A DNA stretch of 38,988 nt from Flavobacteriales bacterium UBA2426 (GCA_002342985.1 DDRC01000252.1:1-38988), one strand, 5' to 3'. Counted from the stretch's first letter, positions 28,370 through 38,101 are shown. The notes: generated from the letters alone by a model not told the origin. A program made the numbers and translations.

Positions 28370-29707
28370 CTATCCGGCCATGCCGTAGGCCGCTCCCTGA
28401 CTCCGCCCCTTGATGCGCCCGCTCTTCATCAGACCGTCATAATGACGCATCAGTAGGTGGCTCTCGATCTGCTGGAGCGTGTCCAAGAGCACGCCCACCA
28501 TGATCAGCAATGAAGTCCCGCCGAAGAACTGAGCGAAGCCCTGCTTGATGCCCATCATGCCGGCGAACGTCGGCAGGATGGCCACGATGCCGAGGAAGAT
28601 GGCACCGGGCAAGGTGATCCGCGAGAGCAGCTCATCGATGTGCGATGCCGTGGCCTTCCCGGGCTTGACGCCGGGGATGAAGCCGCCGTTCCGCTTCATG
28701 TCATCTGCAAGCTGGTTCGGGTTCACGGTGATGGCGGTATAGAAATAGGTGAAGGCCACCACCATGAGGAAGAGCGCGATGTTGTAGCCCCAGCCCTGGC
28801 TGCTGGCCGCCGTGTTCATCCAGTTGCGCACCGACTCGCTGAGGAAGGGCGCCTGGGCGATGTACATCGGCACCAGAACGATGGCTTGGGCGAAGATGAT
28901 CGGCATGACCCCTGCGGCGTTCACCTTAAGCGGGATGTAGTTCCGAACGCCGCCGTACTGCTTGTTGCCAACGACGCGCTTGGCGAATTGAACCGGGATA
29001 CGCCGGGTGCCCTGCACCAGCAGGATGCAGCCGGCGATGATGAGCACCCAGATCACCACCTCCACCAGCAGCAGCACCAAGCCGCCGCCACCGGGGCCCA
29101 TGCGGCCCACCACCTCCTGGGCGAAGCTCTGCGGGAACTGAGCCAGAATGCCGATCATGATGATGAGGGAGATGCCGTTCCCAAGGCCCCGCTCCGTGAT
29201 CCGCTCACCGAGCCACATCACGAACAGCGTGCTGGCGGTGAGGATCACGACGCTCGACCAGACCCAGCCCCAGCTGTCCAGCGGGGCAGCGTCGGGCTCG
29301 ATGCTGGTGTAGATGTAGCCCGGCGCCTGTGCCACGCAGATGGCGATGGTGAGGTAGCGCGTCCATTGGTTCAGCTGGCGCCTGCCGCTCTCCTCCTTCT
29401 GTTTCTTCTGCACGGCCGGAATGGCGATGCCGGCCAACTGCATGATGATGGACGCCGAGATGTAGGGCATGATGCCCAAGGCGAAGATGCTGGCGCGCGT
29501 GAAGGCGCCGCCGGTGAAGATCGAGAGGATCTCTGCGATACCCCCGGCCGCCGACGAGGCATCGGACATCTTGGTGCTGTCCACCCCGGGGAGGACGATG
29601 AAGCTGCCGATCCGGTACACCAGCAGCAGGCCCAGCGTGATGAGGATGCGGTTGCGCAGCTCCTCGATGCGCCAGATGTTCTTGACCGTTTCGATCAGGT
29701 TCTTCAT
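28370..29707 (-). CDS. secY: Preprotein translocase subunit SecY
   Basis: The 445-residue integral membrane protein has ten hydrophobic segments and the conserved start (MKNLIETVKNIWRIEELRNR), plug and pore region, and the cytosolic loop with AKRVVGNKQYGGVRNYIPLK between segments 6 and 7, plus QLADDMKRNGGFIPGVKPGK between 8 and 9. SecY with SecE and SecG forms the channel for secretion and membrane insertion. Proteins of the T9SS cluster here must first cross it. It lies three bases after rplO and three before map. Confidence 0.97.
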   Translation of the reverse strand: MKNLIETVKNIWRIEELRNRILITLGLLLVYRIGSFIVLPGVDSTKMSDASSAAGGIAEILSIFTGGAFTRASIFALGIMPYISASIIMQLAGIAIPAVQKKQKEESGRRQLNQWTRYLTIAICVAQAPGYIYTSIEPDAAPLDSWGWVWSSVVILTASTLFVMWLGERITERGLGNGISLIIMIGILAQFPQSFAQEVVGRMGPGGGGLVLLLVEVVIWVLIIAGCILLVQGTRRIPVQFAKRVVGNKQYGGVRNYIPLKVNAAGVMPIIFAQAIVLVPMYIAQAPFLSESVRNWMNTAASSQGWGYNIALFLMVVAFTYFYTAITVNPNQLADDMKRNGGFIPGVKPGKATASHIDELLSRITLPGAIFLGIVAILPTFAGMMGIKQGFAQFFGGTSLLIMVGVLLDTLQQIESHLLMRHYDGLMKSGRIKGRSQGAAYGMAG

Positions 29708-29710
29708 GCC

Positions 29711-30178
29711 TTAGGCCTTGGGGGCTACGGTGGCGATGGTCTCCGCCTTGCCGCCTTTGGCCTCGATGGCGGCCTTGGCGGTGGCGCTGAAAGCGTGCGC
29801 GGTGATGGTGAGGGCGCCGGTGAGCTCGCCGCGGCCCAGCACCTTCAGCTTGTCGTTCTTGGCGATGATGCCGTTGGCCCGAAGCACCTCGGGGTCGATC
29901 GCCGTGAGCTTCTTGGCATCGGCCAGCGCCTGGATCGCATCCAGGTTGATGCCCTTGTACTCCACGCGGGTGGGGTTCGTGAAGCCGAACTTCGGCACAC
30001 GGCGCACCAGAGGCATCTGGCCGCCCTCGAAGCCGCGCTTGCGGTTGTAGCCGCTGATGGCCTTCTGGCCCTTGTGCCCCTTGGTGGAGGTGCCGCCACG
30101 GCCGCTGCCCTGGCCACGGCCCAGGCGCTTGTTCTTCTTGGTGGCCCCTTCGGCCGGTTTCAGTCTGCTCAGGTCCAT
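29711..30178 (-). CDS. rplO: 50S ribosomal protein L15
   Basis: The 155-residue product starts MDLSRLKPAEGATKKNKRLG and continues with GRGQGSGRGGTSTKGHKGQK, the glycine- and arginine-rich L15 N-terminus that threads into 23S rRNA. The C-terminal half carries the globular domain, ending IEAKGGKAETIATVAPKA, slightly longer than E. coli L15 as usual in Bacteroidota. It lies between rpmD and secY. Confidence 0.97.
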   Translation of the reverse strand: MDLSRLKPAEGATKKNKRLGRGQGSGRGGTSTKGHKGQKAISGYNRKRGFEGGQMPLVRRVPKFGFTNPTRVEYKGINLDAIQALADAKKLTAIDPEVLRANGIIAKNDKLKVLGRGELTGALTITAHAFSATAKAAIEAKGGKAETIATVAPKA

Positions 30179-30198
30179 TGTCGTTCGGTGCTAAGGGT

Positions 30199-30378
30199 TC
30201 AGGCCTGCTTCACGTTCACCAGGTGCTCCACCTTGCGCACCATGCCCAGCACCTGGGGGGTGCCTTCGAGCACGGTGCTCTTGCCGATGCGGCCCAGGCC
30301 CAAGGCCTTCAGGGTCGCCTTCTGGCGCTTCGGGCACTTGATCTGGCTGCTGGTCTGGGTGATGATGATCTTGCTCAT
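30199..30378 (-). CDS. rpmD: 50S ribosomal protein L30
   Basis: The 59-residue gene is below the ORF-list limit. It reads MSKIIITQTSSQIKCPKRQK, then a segment with LKALGLGRIGKSTVLEGTPQ, and ends VRKVEHLVNVKQA, the L30 pattern. Start and stop give the usual length. It lies between rpsE and rplO in the conserved spc order, with a 34-base gap to rpsE. Confidence 0.96.
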   Translation of the reverse strand: MSKIIITQTSSQIKCPKRQKATLKALGLGRIGKSTVLEGTPQVLGMVRKVEHLVNVKQA

Positions 30379-30412
30379 GGTTCGTCCGCCATAGCCTTGG
30401 CGGGCGGGGTCT

Positions 30413-30931
30413 TTATCCGTTGAATACGCGCTCCAGTTTCACGCCGCGCTGGCGGGACACCATGTTGGCGTCGCGCATGCTCGTAAGGGCCTCGATGGTC
30501 GCCTTCACCACGTTGTGCGGGTTGCTGCTGCCCTTGCTCTTGGCGAGCACGTCGGTGACCCCGACGCTCTCGAGCACGGCGCGCATGGCGCCGCCGGCGA
30601 TCACGCCCGTGCCGTGCGCGGCAGGCTTCAGGAACACCTGGGCCCCGGCGAACTTGCCCTCCTGCGGGTGCGGGATGGTGCCCTTCAGCACCGGCACCTT
30701 CACCAGGTTCTTCTTGGCGTCGTCGATGCCCTTGGCGATGGCCTCCTGCACCTCCTTGGCCTTGCCCAGGCCATGGCCCACCACACCGTTCTCATTGCCC
30801 ACCACCACGATGGCGGCGAAGGTGAAGGTGCGGCCGCCCTTGGTCACCTTGGTAACACGGTTGAGGGCGACGAGCTTATCCTTCAGCTCCAGATCGCTGC
30901 TCTTGACCTTCTTGACGTTCGTATCGGACAT
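30413..30931 (-). CDS. rpsE: 30S ribosomal protein S5
   Basis: The 172-residue product has the S5 N-terminal double-stranded-RNA-binding-like domain ([20 protein letters not shown] and [20 protein letters not shown]) and the C-terminal domain ([40 protein letters not shown]). S5 helps maintain decoding fidelity and helicase activity at the mRNA entry tunnel. Length is normal. It lies after rplR with a 13-base gap. Confidence 0.97.
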   Translation of the reverse strand: MSDTNVKKVKSSDLELKDKLVALNRVTKVTKGGRTFTFAAIVVVGNENGVVGHGLGKAKEVQEAIAKGIDDAKKNLVKVPVLKGTIPHPQEGKFAGAQVFLKPAAHGTGVIAGGAMRAVLESVGVTDVLAKSKGSSNPHNVVKATIEALTSMRDANMVSRQRGVKLERVFNG

Positions 30932-30944
30932 GGGTTCGGTGTGA

Positions 30945-31298
30945 TCAGAAGTTGAGGCCTGCTTCGCGGGCGGCTTCGGCCAGCGCCTTCACGCGGCCAT
31001 GGTAGAGGTAGCCATTGCGGTCGAACACCACCTTCTCGATGCCCGCCGCCTTCGCCTTCTCGGCGATGGCCTGGCCCACCAGCTTGGCCTGCTCGATCTT
31101 GGGCACGCCCTGGGCCTTCTTGTCCTTGTGCGAGGAGGCGCTCACCAGCGTGCGGCCAGCCTCGTCGTCGATGATCTGGGCGTACATGCCCGTGTTGCTG
31201 CGGTAGACCGAGAGGCGCGGGCGCTCCGGCGTTCCGGATACGCTCTTGCGCACCCGTTGCTTGATCTTGAGTCTGCGTGATTCCCTGCTGAATGCCAT
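30945..31298 (-). CDS. rplR: 50S ribosomal protein L18
   Basis: The 117-residue product contains the L18 core that binds 5S r[43 protein letters not shown] and [20 protein letters not shown], ending AAREAGLNF. Length matches the family. It lies 11 bases downstream of rplF. A GAGGAG lies only three bases from the ATG, closer than a functional Shine-Dalgarno normally would be. Confidence 0.97.
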   Translation of the reverse strand: MAFSRESRRLKIKQRVRKSVSGTPERPRLSVYRSNTGMYAQIIDDEAGRTLVSASSHKDKKAQGVPKIEQAKLVGQAIAEKAKAAGIEKVVFDRNGYLYHGRVKALAEAAREAGLNF

Positions 31299-31309
31299 GG
31301 CTCCTCGGA

Positions 31310-31864
31310 TTATTTGCCTGCCGCTTTGCCGGCCTTGCGACGCACTGCCTCGCCCACGAACCGCACGCCCTTGCCCTTGTAAGGCTCCGGCTTGCGCAGC
31401 GCGCGCAGCTTGGCGGCCACCTGGCCGATGAGTTGCTTGTCCGCGCTCTCCAGGCGGATGATGGGGTTCTTCCCTTTCTCCTGGGCCGCCGCCACCTTGA
31501 TCTGCGGGGGAAGCACCAGGGTGACGGTGTGCGAGAAGCCGAGCGCGAGCTGCAGCTGCTGGCCCTTGGCGGTGGCGCGATAGCCCACGCCCACGAGCTC
31601 CTGCTCGATCACGAAGCCCTCGCTCACGCCCTTCACCATGTTGGCGATGAGTGCGCGGTAGAGCCCGTGCTTGGCACGGTGCGGCTTGGCGTCGCTGGGG
31701 CGCTCCACGGTCACCACGGCGCCGTCCTTCTTCAGGCTGATGGCCGGGTCGACGGCCTGCTCCAAGGTGCCTTTCGGGCCCTTCACGGTAACCAGGTTCT
31801 TATCGCTGATGCTGATCTCCACCCCCTTGGGCAGTTCGATCGGCGCTTTTCCGATGCGGCTCAT
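31310..31864 (-). CDS. rplF: 50S ribosomal protein L6
   Basis: The 184-residue product starts [20 protein letters not shown] and has the two tandem L6 domains; the second carries [20 protein letters not shown] and the tail ends [19 protein letters not shown]6 sits near the factor-binding centre of the large subunit. Length is normal for Bacteroidota. It lies between rpsH and rplR. Confidence 0.97.
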   Translation of the reverse strand: MSRIGKAPIELPKGVEISISDKNLVTVKGPKGTLEQAVDPAISLKKDGAVVTVERPSDAKPHRAKHGLYRALIANMVKGVSEGFVIEQELVGVGYRATAKGQQLQLALGFSHTVTLVLPPQIKVAAAQEKGKNPIIRLESADKQLIGQVAAKLRALRKPEPYKGKGVRFVGEAVRRKAGKAAGK

Positions 31865-31877
31865 GTTCCTTTCGTTC

Positions 31878-32276
31878 TTAGCTCACGTAGCACAGCACTT
31901 CACCGCCCACGTTCAGCGCGCGCGCCTCCTTGTCGGTGACCACGCCCTTGCTGGTGGAGATGATGGCCACGCCCAGGCCGTTCATCACGCGGGGCAGCTG
32001 CTCCACGTGGGCGTATTTGCGCAGGCCCGGCGTGCTCACGCGGCTCAGCTCGCGGATGGCGCTCTGGCGGGTCTGCGGGTCGTACTTCAGGGCGATCTTG
32101 ATCAGGCCCTGCTTGCCGTCCTGCTCGGCCTTCCAGGAGAGGATGTAGCCCTTGTCGTACAGGATGCGCGTGATGTCCTTCTTCAGGTTGCTCGCGGGCA
32201 CCGTGACGACCTTCTTGCGCGCCTGGATGGCGTTGCGCAGTCGGGTGAGGTAATCGGCGATGGGATCGGTGGTCAT
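31878..32276 (-). CDS. rpsH: 30S ribosomal protein S8
   Basis: The 132-residue product starts MTTDPIADYLTRLRNAIQAR and ends with the S8 signature (VSTPGLRKYAHVEQLPRVMN, then GVAIISTSKGVVTDKEARAL and GGEVLCYVS). S8 binds the central domain of 16S rRNA and represses the spc operon in E. coli through the mRNA at rplE; I saw no corresponding structure here. It lies between rpsN and rplF. Confidence 0.97.
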   Translation of the reverse strand: MTTDPIADYLTRLRNAIQARKKVVTVPASNLKKDITRILYDKGYILSWKAEQDGKQGLIKIALKYDPQTRQSAIRELSRVSTPGLRKYAHVEQLPRVMNGLGVAIISTSKGVVTDKEARALNVGGEVLCYVS

Positions 32277-32297
32277 GGTCGTAATGCGGTTCCAGGT

Positions 32298-32567
32298 TTA
32301 CCAGCTGCCTTTGGTCACGCCGGGGATCTTGCCCTCCAGCGCCATCTGGCGGAACATGTTGCGGGAGATGCCGAACAGGCGCATGTAGCCCCGGGGACGG
32401 CCGCTGATCTGGCAGCGGTTGTGCATGCGCACCTTGCTGCCGTTCGCGGGCAGCTGCTGCAGCTTCTCCCACTCGCCGGCCTTCTTCAGGGCAGCGCGCT
32501 TGGCGGCGAACTTCTCCACCATCTTGGCGCGCTTGCGCTCGCGGGCCTTCATGGATTCCTTGGCCAT
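32298..32567 (-). CDS. rpsN: 30S ribosomal protein S14 (zinc-free type)
   Basis: The 89-residue product [20 protein letters not shown] is the long C- form, without the CxxC pairs of the short zinc-binding type, and ends with the conserved [20 protein letters not shown] and GVTKGSW. Length is that of the C- family. It lies 11 bases after rplE. Confidence 0.97.
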   Translation of the reverse strand: MAKESMKARERKRAKMVEKFAAKRAALKKAGEWEKLQQLPANGSKVRMHNRCQISGRPRGYMRLFGISRNMFRQMALEGKIPGVTKGSW

Positions 32568-32578
32568 GGTCTCTTGTG

Positions 32579-33133
32579 TTATTTCTTGTCTGCGAAGGGG
32601 AAGCCGAAGGCGGTGAGAAGGCTCTTGGCCTCCTCATCGGTCTTGGCGGTGGTCACGAAGGTGATGTCCATCCCCTGGATCTTCGTCACCTTATCGATGT
32701 CGATCTCCGGGAAGATGATCTGCTCCTTCACCCCGAAGGTGAAGTTGCCACGGCCGTCGAAGCCTCCGGGCTTCACTCCGCGGAAGTCGCGCGTACGGGG
32801 CAGGCTCACTGCGATCAGGCGATCCAGGAACTCGTACATCCGATCGCCGCGCAGCGTCACGCGCGCGCCAATGGGCATGCCCTTCCGCAGCTTGAAGTTG
32901 CTGATGTCCTTCTTGGAGGTGGTGGCAACCGCCTTCTGGCCCGCGATGGTGGTCATCTCGGCCACGGCGTTCTCCACCACCTTCTTGTCGCCCACGGCGC
33001 TGCCAAGGCCCTGGTTGAGGCTGATCTTGACGATGCGGGGCACCTGCATGGGGCTCTTGTACCCGAACTCCTTCTGGAGCTTGGGGGCCACCTCTTCGGT
33101 GTATTTGGCGCGGAGCCTGGGAACGTAGCTCAT
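32579..33133 (-). CDS. rplE: 50S ribosomal protein L5
   Basis: The 184-residue product starts [20 protein letters not shown] and includes [40 protein letters not shown] and [20 protein letters not shown], all L5 features. L5 binds 5S rRNA and makes an intersubunit bridge. Length is normal. It starts three bases after rplX on the same strand. Confidence 0.97.
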   Translation of the reverse strand: MSYVPRLRAKYTEEVAPKLQKEFGYKSPMQVPRIVKISLNQGLGSAVGDKKVVENAVAEMTTIAGQKAVATTSKKDISNFKLRKGMPIGARVTLRGDRMYEFLDRLIAVSLPRTRDFRGVKPGGFDGRGNFTFGVKEQIIFPEIDIDKVTKIQGMDITFVTTAKTDEEAKSLLTAFGFPFADKK

Positions 33134-33136
33134 GGC

Positions 33137-33457
33137 TTAGGCCTTGGATTTCTTGGTCTTGACGTAGCGCTCCAGCTTGCCCTCCTTGGCGAGCCGGCGG
33201 CCTACGCGGCCCGGTTCACCCGTCTTGGCATCGATCAGCATGAGGTTGCTGATGTGGATGGGGCCCTCCTTCTCCACGATGCCGCCCTGGGGGTTGGCCG
33301 TGGTGGGCTTGCTGTGCTTCTTGTTGATGTTGAGGCCCTCGACGATGGCGACCATGCGGTCACGGTCCACCTCGAGCACGCGCCCCTGCTTGGAGCGGTC
33401 CTCGCCGGCGAGCACCTTCACCATGTCGCCCTTCTTGATGTGCGTCTTCTTCTGCAT
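33137..33457 (-). CDS. rplX: 50S ribosomal protein L24
   Basis: The 106-residue product contains the KOW motif (HIKKGDMVKVLAGEDRSKQG) and the family segments VEGLNINKKHSKPTTANPQG and GIVEKEGPIHISNLMLID. L24 is an early assembly initiator of the large subunit. Length is normal. It lies three bases from both rplN and rplE. Confidence 0.97.
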   Translation of the reverse strand: MQKKTHIKKGDMVKVLAGEDRSKQGRVLEVDRDRMVAIVEGLNINKKHSKPTTANPQGGIVEKEGPIHISNLMLIDAKTGEPGRVGRRLAKEGKLERYVKTKKSKA

Positions 33458-33460
33458 GGC

Positions 33461-33829
33461 TTACAGTACTTCGGGGGCCAGGGAGATGATCTTCATGAAC
33501 TTCTTCTCGCGCAGCTCCTTCGCCACGGGGCCGAAGATGCGGGTGCCCTTCATCTCGCCGGCGGCGTCGAGGATCACCACGGCGTTGTCGTCGAAGCGGA
33601 TGTAGCTGCCGTCCTTGCGGCGGGTCTCCTTCCTGGTGCGCACCACCACCGCCTTGTGCACGGTGCCCTTCTTGGCCTGCCCGTTTGGCATGGCGTCCTT
33701 GATGCTCACCACGATGGTGTCCCCGATGCGGGCGTAGCGACGGCCGCTGCCGCCGAGCACCCGGATGCACAGCACCTCCTTGGCGCCGCTGTTGTCGGCC
33801 ACATTGAGCCGGGATTCCTGTTGGATCAT
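33461..33829 (-). CDS. rplN: 50S ribosomal protein L14
   Basis: The 122-residue product starts [20 protein letters not shown] and includes [40 protein letters not shown] and [20 protein letters not shown]. This is the normal length and sequence of L14, at the subunit interface. It lies 13 bases after rpsQ. Confidence 0.97.
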   Translation of the reverse strand: MIQQESRLNVADNSGAKEVLCIRVLGGSGRRYARIGDTIVVSIKDAMPNGQAKKGTVHKAVVVRTRKETRRKDGSYIRFDDNAVVILDAAGEMKGTRIFGPVAKELREKKFMKIISLAPEVL

Positions 33830-33842
33830 GGCTGTGCTTGGA

Positions 33843-34118
33843 TTACTTGGCTCGTTCGATGATCTCCACCAGGCGCCAGCGCTTGAGCTTGCTCACCGGG
33901 CGGGTCTCCATGATGCGCACCGTGTCGCCCACATGCGCCTCGCCCTTCTCGTCGTGCGCCATGAACTTGCTGGAGAGCTTCACGAACTTCCCGTACTTCT
34001 TGTGCATCACGCGCCGCTCAACGGTGACGGTGATGCTCTTGCTCATCTTGTCGCTGGTGACCACGCCGATGCGCTCCTTGCGCAGGTTGCGGTCGGTGGT
34101 GCTCGTCTCGGTGCTCAT
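33843..34118 (-). CDS. rpsQ: 30S ribosomal protein S17
   Basis: The 91-residue product [20 protein letters not shown] has the OB-fold S17 core: [20 protein letters not shown] and [20 protein letters not shown], ending [12 protein letters not shown]. The ATG at 34,118 overlaps the rpmC stop by four bases (ATGA), suggesting translational coupling; a longer frame reaching 34,472 overlaps rpmC and rplP and is rejected. Confidence 0.96.
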   Translation of the reverse strand: MSTETSTTDRNLRKERIGVVTSDKMSKSITVTVERRVMHKKYGKFVKLSSKFMAHDEKGEAHVGDTVRIMETRPVSKLKRWRLVEIIERAK

Positions 34119-34327
34119 TTGCCGGCGGTATTGGCGAGCTCGCGCTTGCGGAGCTCGGTGAGGATGCGGGCCACCTCCTTGCGCTTGGAGCGCAGCTGCA
34201 TCGGGTTCTCGATGGGGCTCACGGTGTGGTTGAACCGCAGCTTGGTCAATCCGCTGCGCTCCTCCTGCAGCTTGTCCTGCAGTTCCTGCACGGTGAGGTC
34301 CTTCAGTTCCAGTCCTTTCTTCTTCAT
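34115..34327 (-). CDS. rpmC: 50S ribosomal protein L29
   Basis: The 70-residue product [20 protein letters not shown] is a two-helix L29, with [20 protein letters not shown] and [20 protein letters not shown] at the end. L29 lies at the polypeptide exit tunnel and contributes to the docking site for the signal recognition particle. Length is normal. It overlaps rpsQ by four bases. Confidence 0.95.
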   Translation of the reverse strand: MKKKGLELKDLTVQELQDKLQEERSGLTKLRFNHTVSPIENPMQLRSKRKEVARILTELRKRELANTAGK

Positions 34328-34336
34328 GGCTCTCGC

Positions 34337-34759
34337 TTATTGGCCGTCGTAATCCTCGCGCACCACGAACTTGGTGGGGATGGGCAGTTTCTGGGCCGCC
34401 AGGCGCAGGGCCTCCTGCGCGGTGCCCATCGGCACGCCGTCCACCTCGAAGATGATGCGGCCCGCATGGCACACCGCCACCCAGTGGTCGAGCGAGCCTT
34501 TGCCCTTGCCCATTCGCACCTCGGCGGGCTTGCTGGTCACGGGCTTATCGGGGAACACCTTGATCCACACCTGGCCTTCACGCTTCATATGGCGGGTGAG
34601 CGCCACACGGGCGGCCTCGATCTGGCGGCTGGTGAGCCAAACGCTCTCCATGGCCTTGAGGCCGAAGGATCCGAGGGTGACACGGTGGCCGCGCTGGGCC
34701 GTGCCCTTCATGCGGCCCTTGTGCATATTGCGGCGCTTGCTGCGCTTCGGTTGCAACAT
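34337..34759 (-). CDS. rplP: 50S ribosomal protein L16
   Basis: The 140-residue product starts [20 protein letters not shown] and includes [40 protein letters not shown] and [20 protein letters not shown]. Length and sequence match L16 of the Bacteroidota type, so this gene is still on the Bacteroidota side of the join in rpsC. It begins five bases after the rpsC stop. Confidence 0.97.
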   Translation of the reverse strand: MLQPKRSKRRNMHKGRMKGTAQRGHRVTLGSFGLKAMESVWLTSRQIEAARVALTRHMKREGQVWIKVFPDKPVTSKPAEVRMGKGKGSLDHWVAVCHAGRIIFEVDGVPMGTAQEALRLAAQKLPIPTKFVVREDYDGQ

Positions 34760-34764
34760 GGCTC

Positions 34765-35568
34765 TTAGCTGTTACGGTTGTTTCCGCCACGGCGATCCCC
34801 GCCACGGCGCTCTCCTCCTCCACCACGGCGCTCACCGGCACCGGGCCCGCGGCGCTCGCGGCGCTCCGGACGGTCGCCGCCCATGCGGGGACCTGCCGGG
34901 CCGCCTTTGGGCTGGCCCACGTTGGGGCTCAGGTCGCGCTTGCCGTAAACCTCGCCGCGCATGATCCAGCACTTCACCCCGATGCGGCCCATCTTGGTGT
35001 GCGCCTCGGTGATGGCGAAGTCGATATCGGCGCGCAGGGTGTGCAGGGGCACACGGCCCTCGCGGTACCACTCGGTGCGCGCGATCTCGGCGCCGCCGAG
35101 ACGGCCGGCGACGTTGATGCGGATGCCGAGCGCGCCGAGGCGGAGCGCCGACTGCACGGCGCGCTTCATGGCGCGGCGGAAGGCGACGCGGCGCTCGAGC
35201 TGCTGGGCGATGTTCTCGGCGACCAGCGTCGCGTCGAAGTCAGGCTTCCTGACCTCGAGCATGTTCAGGTGCACTTCCGACGACGTGAAGCGCGAGAGCT
35301 CGCCGCGCAGCTTGTCGATGTCGGCGCCCTTCTTGCCGATCACGATGCCCGGACGCGCCGAGTGGACCGTGACGCGGCACTTGCGGTGCGGACGCTCGAT
35401 CACCACGCGGCTGACGCCGGCCTGGACCGCGTTCTTCTTGACGAAGTCGCGGATCGCCAGGTCCTCGTGCAGGAGCTTGCCGTACTCCTTGCCGTCGGCG
35501 AACCAGCGGCTGTCCCAGGTGCGGTTGACCTGGAGCCGCAGACCGATCGGATTGATCTTCTGTCCCAT
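34765..35568 (-). CDS. rpsC: 30S ribosomal protein S3, hybrid alphaproteobacterial/Bacteroidota sequence
   Basis: The 267-residue product is full length and in frame, with the KH domain ([19 protein letters not shown], about residues 73-91) and C-terminal domain. Residues 1 to about 172 (to RTEWYREGR) look alphaproteobacterial ([40 protein letters not shown]). From about residue 184 ([20 protein letters not shown], then [12 protein letters not shown]) the sequence is the Bacteroidota form. The two meet in [11 protein letters not shown], which is shared by both. The last 45 residues are a Gly/Arg-rich low-complexity tail ([18 protein letters not shown]). A GGAGG lies seven bases upstream of the ATG. 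The gene is probably an assembly chimera; as a product of this one genome it should be doubted. Confidence 0.9.
   Translation of the reverse strand: MGQKINPIGLRLQVNRTWDSRWFADGKEYGKLLHEDLAIRDFVKKNAVQAGVSRVVIERPHRKCRVTVHSARPGIVIGKKGADIDKLRGELSRFTSSEVHLNMLEVRKPDFDATLVAENIAQQLERRVAFRRAMKRAVQSALRLGALGIRINVAGRLGGAEIARTEWYREGRVPLHTLRADIDFAITEAHTKMGRIGVKCWIMRGEVYGKRDLSPNVGQPKGGPAGPRMGGDRPERRERRGPGAGERRGGGGERRGGDRRGGNNRNS
35020..35055. other. Breakpoint between Bacteroidota and alphaproteobacterial sequence
   Basis: This 36-base stretch codes for [11 protein letters not shown] of S3, conserved in both phyla. On its left the ribosomal genes and all other genes are Bacteroidota-type; on its right all are alphaproteobacterial. 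Shine-Dalgarno use, gene spacing and protein family type all change here. The exact joining base cannot be fixed because the sequence is shared by both. Confidence 0.8.
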
Positions 35569-35951
35569 CAGGCGTCCTCCGCCCTGACCTGCCGCACCTT
35601 GATCGTGACCTGGCTGAACGGCTTCAGGATCTTGCCGAACCGGCCGCGGGCGCGCGGGCGGCCGCGCTTGAGCACCATGTTCTTGCCGACGAAGGCCTCG
35701 GCGACGACGAGATCGTCCACGTCGAGGCCGTGGTTGTTCTCGGCGTTGGCGATGGCCGACTCGAGCACCTTCTTCACGTCGCGCGCGATGCGCTTGTTGG
35801 AGAACTGGAGCATGTGCACGGCCTGATCCGCCTTCTTGCCGCGGATCAGCTGCGCCACGAGGTTGAGCTTCTGCCAGCTGATACGCAGGCGATTGCCCTT
35901 GGCCATCGCCTCGTTTTCCGCCAGCCGCCGCGGTGCTTTCGGCTTGCCCAT
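35568..35951 (-). CDS. rplV: 50S ribosomal protein L22, alphaproteobacterial type
   Basis: The 127-residue product starts [20 protein letters not shown] and contains the alphaproteobacteria-like core [20 protein letters not shown] and [20 protein letters not shown], then [21 protein letters not shown]22 lines the exit tunnel. Its TGA overlaps the rpsC ATG by one base (TGATG). An AAGGA stands six bases before the ATG. The frame is open further upstream but the start at 35,951 is the family one. Confidence 0.96.
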   Translation of the reverse strand: MGKPKAPRRLAENEAMAKGNRLRISWQKLNLVAQLIRGKKADQAVHMLQFSNKRIARDVKKVLESAIANAENNHGLDVDDLVVAEAFVGKNMVLKRGRPRARGRFGKILKPFSQVTIKVRQVRAEDA

Positions 35952-35953
35952 GG

Positions 35954-36238
35954 CTATTCCTTCGCCTTCACGGCTTTCTTGTCGCCCGAGTGGCCGTGGA
36001 AGGCGCGCGTCGGCGCGAATTCGCCGAACTTGTGCCCCACCATGTTCTCGGTGACGAGGACCGGGATGAACTTGTGGCCGTTGTGGACGCCGAACGTCAG
36101 GCCGACGAACTGCGGCAGGATCGTCGAACGGCGCGACCACATCTTGATCACTTCGTTGCGCCCCGATCCGCGCGCGCGTTCGGCCTTCTTCAGCAGATAG
36201 CCGTCGACGAACGGGCCTTTCCAAACCGAGCGAGCCAT
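35954..36238 (-). CDS. rpsS: 30S ribosomal protein S19, alphaproteobacterial type
   Basis: The 94-residue product [20 protein letters not shown] is close to the alphaproteobacterial S19 consensus ([60 protein letters not shown]). S19 lies in the head of the small subunit. GAGGT lies seven bases before the ATG. It is two bases from rplV and 12 from rplB. Confidence 0.97.
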   Translation of the reverse strand: MARSVWKGPFVDGYLLKKAERARGSGRNEVIKMWSRRSTILPQFVGLTFGVHNGHKFIPVLVTENMVGHKFGEFAPTRAFHGHSGDKKAVKAKE

Positions 36239-36250
36239 CGCTCTTACCTC

Positions 36251-37066
36251 TTACTTCGCTTTGCGCCGGCGGATGATGAACTTGTCCGTCCGCTTGTTGT
36301 GCCGCGTCTTGTAGCCCTTCGTCGGCTTGCCCCACGGCGTGGTCGGGTGCCGGTTGCCGCGCGTGCGGCCGCCATGCGGATGATCGACGGGGTTCATGGC
36401 CTCGCCGCGCGTCTGTCCGCGGATGCCGCGCCAGCGGTTGCGCCCGGCCTTGCCGATCTGCCGGTTCTGGTGATCGGCGTTCGAGACGGCGCCGATCGTC
36501 GCCCAGCAATCCGCGCGCACGACGCGCATCTCGCCGGACGAAAGCCGGAGCTGCGCCATGCCCTGGTCGCGGCCGATGATCTGCGCGTAGGTGCCGGCCG
36601 AGCGCGCGATCTGCCCGCCCGAGCCCATCTTCATCTCGATGTTGTGGACGATCGTGCCCACCGGGATGTTCGAGAGCGGTAGCGCGTTGCCCGGCTTGAT
36701 GTCGGCCTTCTCGCCCGCCTCGACGACGTCGCCGGCCTGGATGCGCTGCGGCGCCAGGATGTAGGCGAGCGTCCCGTCCTGGTACTTCAAGAGCGCGATG
36801 AACGCCGAGCGGTTGGGATCGTATTCGAGCCGCTCGACCGTGGCCGCGCCGGGCTTGCGGCGCTTGAAGTCGATGATGCGGTAGCGCTGCTTGTGCCCGC
36901 CGCCGCGATGGCGCGAGGTGATGTGGCCGTGATTGTTGCGTCCGCCGGTCGAGTGGATGCCCTCGGTCAGGAACTTCACCGGGTCGCCCTTGTGAAGCTC
37001 CTTGCGGTCGACGAGGATCACGCCGCGCGTGCCGGCCGTGACGGGTTTGAGCTGCCTCAATGCCAT
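36251..37066 (-). CDS. rplB: 50S ribosomal protein L2, alphaproteobacterial type
   Basis: The 271-residue product starts [20 protein letters not shown] and includes [40 protein letters not shown] and the C-terminal catalytic-centre loop [20 protein letters not shown], whose histidine lies near the peptidyl-transferase centre. Length is normal. A GGGAG lies nine bases upstream of the ATG, which sits four bases after rplW. Confidence 0.97.
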   Translation of the reverse strand: MALRQLKPVTAGTRGVILVDRKELHKGDPVKFLTEGIHSTGGRNNHGHITSRHRGGGHKQRYRIIDFKRRKPGAATVERLEYDPNRSAFIALLKYQDGTLAYILAPQRIQAGDVVEAGEKADIKPGNALPLSNIPVGTIVHNIEMKMGSGGQIARSAGTYAQIIGRDQGMAQLRLSSGEMRVVRADCWATIGAVSNADHQNRQIGKAGRNRWRGIRGQTRGEAMNPVDHPHGGRTRGNRHPTTPWGKPTKGYKTRHNKRTDKFIIRRRKAK

Positions 37067-37070
37067 GTCG

Positions 37071-37421
37071 TCAGACTCCCGTCGTCACGTCGATGGTCTG
37101 GCCGGCCTCGAGCGTCACGATCGCCTTCTTGGTGTCCGAGCGCTGGCCCTTCATGCCGCGGAACAGCTTCTTCTTGCCTTCCGTGCGCAGCGTGTTGACG
37201 GCCTTCACCTTGACGCCGAACAGGCCTTCGATCGCGGCCTTGATCTCCGGCTTCGAGGCATCGAGCGCCACCTTGAACGTGACCTGATTGTGCTCCGAGC
37301 CGCGCGTCGCCTTTTCGGTGATCACCGGGGCGCGCACGATGCGGTACATCTGCTCTTTGGTGATGGGCGCCGGCTTGGCGGCCTTCTCGCCCTTCGGCTC
37401 TTTCGTCTTCTTGGCGTTCAT
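37071..37421 (-). CDS. rplW: 50S ribosomal protein L23, alphaproteobacterial type
   Basis: The 116-residue product has a lysine-rich N-terminal extension ([20 protein letters not shown]), then the L23 core ([40 protein letters not shown]) and the trigger-factor docking region at the exit tunnel. It overlaps the rplD stop by four bases (ATGA, 37,418-37,421) and has a perfect AGGAGG seven bases upstream of the ATG (37,429-37,434). Confidence 0.95.
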   Translation of the reverse strand: MNAKKTKEPKGEKAAKPAPITKEQMYRIVRAPVITEKATRGSEHNQVTFKVALDASKPEIKAAIEGLFGVKVKAVNTLRTEGKKKLFRGMKGQRSDTKKAIVTLEAGQTIDVTTGV

Positions 37422-38101
37422 GCCCGCGCCTCCTGGTTCCGCGCGGCCTCGTGCGTCAGGCCCTTGTGCTTGGTCTTGCCGAGCCGCGCCGCGAGCGTCT
37501 TCACGGCCTCCTCGGTCATCACCAGCGTGTCGCGGCGCACGATGTCGTAGACGTTGGCGCCCTGCGCCGGCAGCACGATGAGGTTCGGAATGTTGCGCGC
37601 GGCCTTGGCGAAGGCCCCGTCGATCGCGGCGCCGCCGACGATCAGCGCGTTCTTCACGCCGAGTCCGGCGAGCTTCTTCTTGAGCTCGGCGGTCTTGGCC
37701 GCGGCGAGCGCGCAGTCCTTGACCACGATGAGCTTGCCCTGGGCCTGCTTCACCGAGAGCGCGGTTTTCAGGCCGAGGCTGCGCACCTTCTTCGTCAGCT
37801 TGAACGAAAAGTCGCGCGGCTTCGGTCCGAAGATGACGCCGCCGCCGCGGAACTGCGGCGAGCGCAGCGAGCCCTGGCGCGCATTGCCGGTGCCCTTCTG
37901 CGCCCACGGCTTCTTCGTGGTGCCCTGGATGTCGCTGATGCCCTTGGTGTTGGCGGTGCCGGCGCGGCGCTTGGCGAGCTGCCAGTTGACGACGCGCGCG
38001 AGGATGTCCGGCCGCGACGGCAGGCCGAACACCGCTTCGTCGAGATCGATCTCGCCCGCTTGCTTGTTGTCGAGATCGACGATCTTGGCCTTGATGCCCA
38101 T
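37418..38101 (-). CDS. rplD: 50S ribosomal protein L4, alphaproteobacterial type
   Basis: The 227-residue product includes the extended loop that reaches the exit tunnel ([20 protein letters not shown] is represented by [20 protein letters not shown]) and [20 protein letters not shown]. The C-terminus is about 20 residues longer than typical L4 ([19 protein letters not shown]). GGAGG lies 10 bases before the ATG. Its start overlaps the rplC stop by one base (TAATG). Confidence 0.95.
   Translation of the reverse strand: MGIKAKIVDLDNKQAGEIDLDEAVFGLPSRPDILARVVNWQLAKRRAGTANTKGISDIQGTTKKPWAQKGTGNARQGSLRSPQFRGGGVIFGPKPRDFSFKLTKKVRSLGLKTALSVKQAQGKLIVVKDCALAAAKTAELKKKLAGLGVKNALIVGGAAIDGAFAKAARNIPNLIVLPAQGANVYDIVRRDTLVMTEEAVKTLAARLGKTKHKGLTHEAARNQEARA

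Noticed and set aside
28640..30394. Long open frame on the plus strand opposite secY and rplO
   Set aside because: The GC-rich codon use of the ribosomal genes leaves the antisense frames open; the translation is His/Ala/Val/Asp-rich without domains, and the minus-strand genes are certain.
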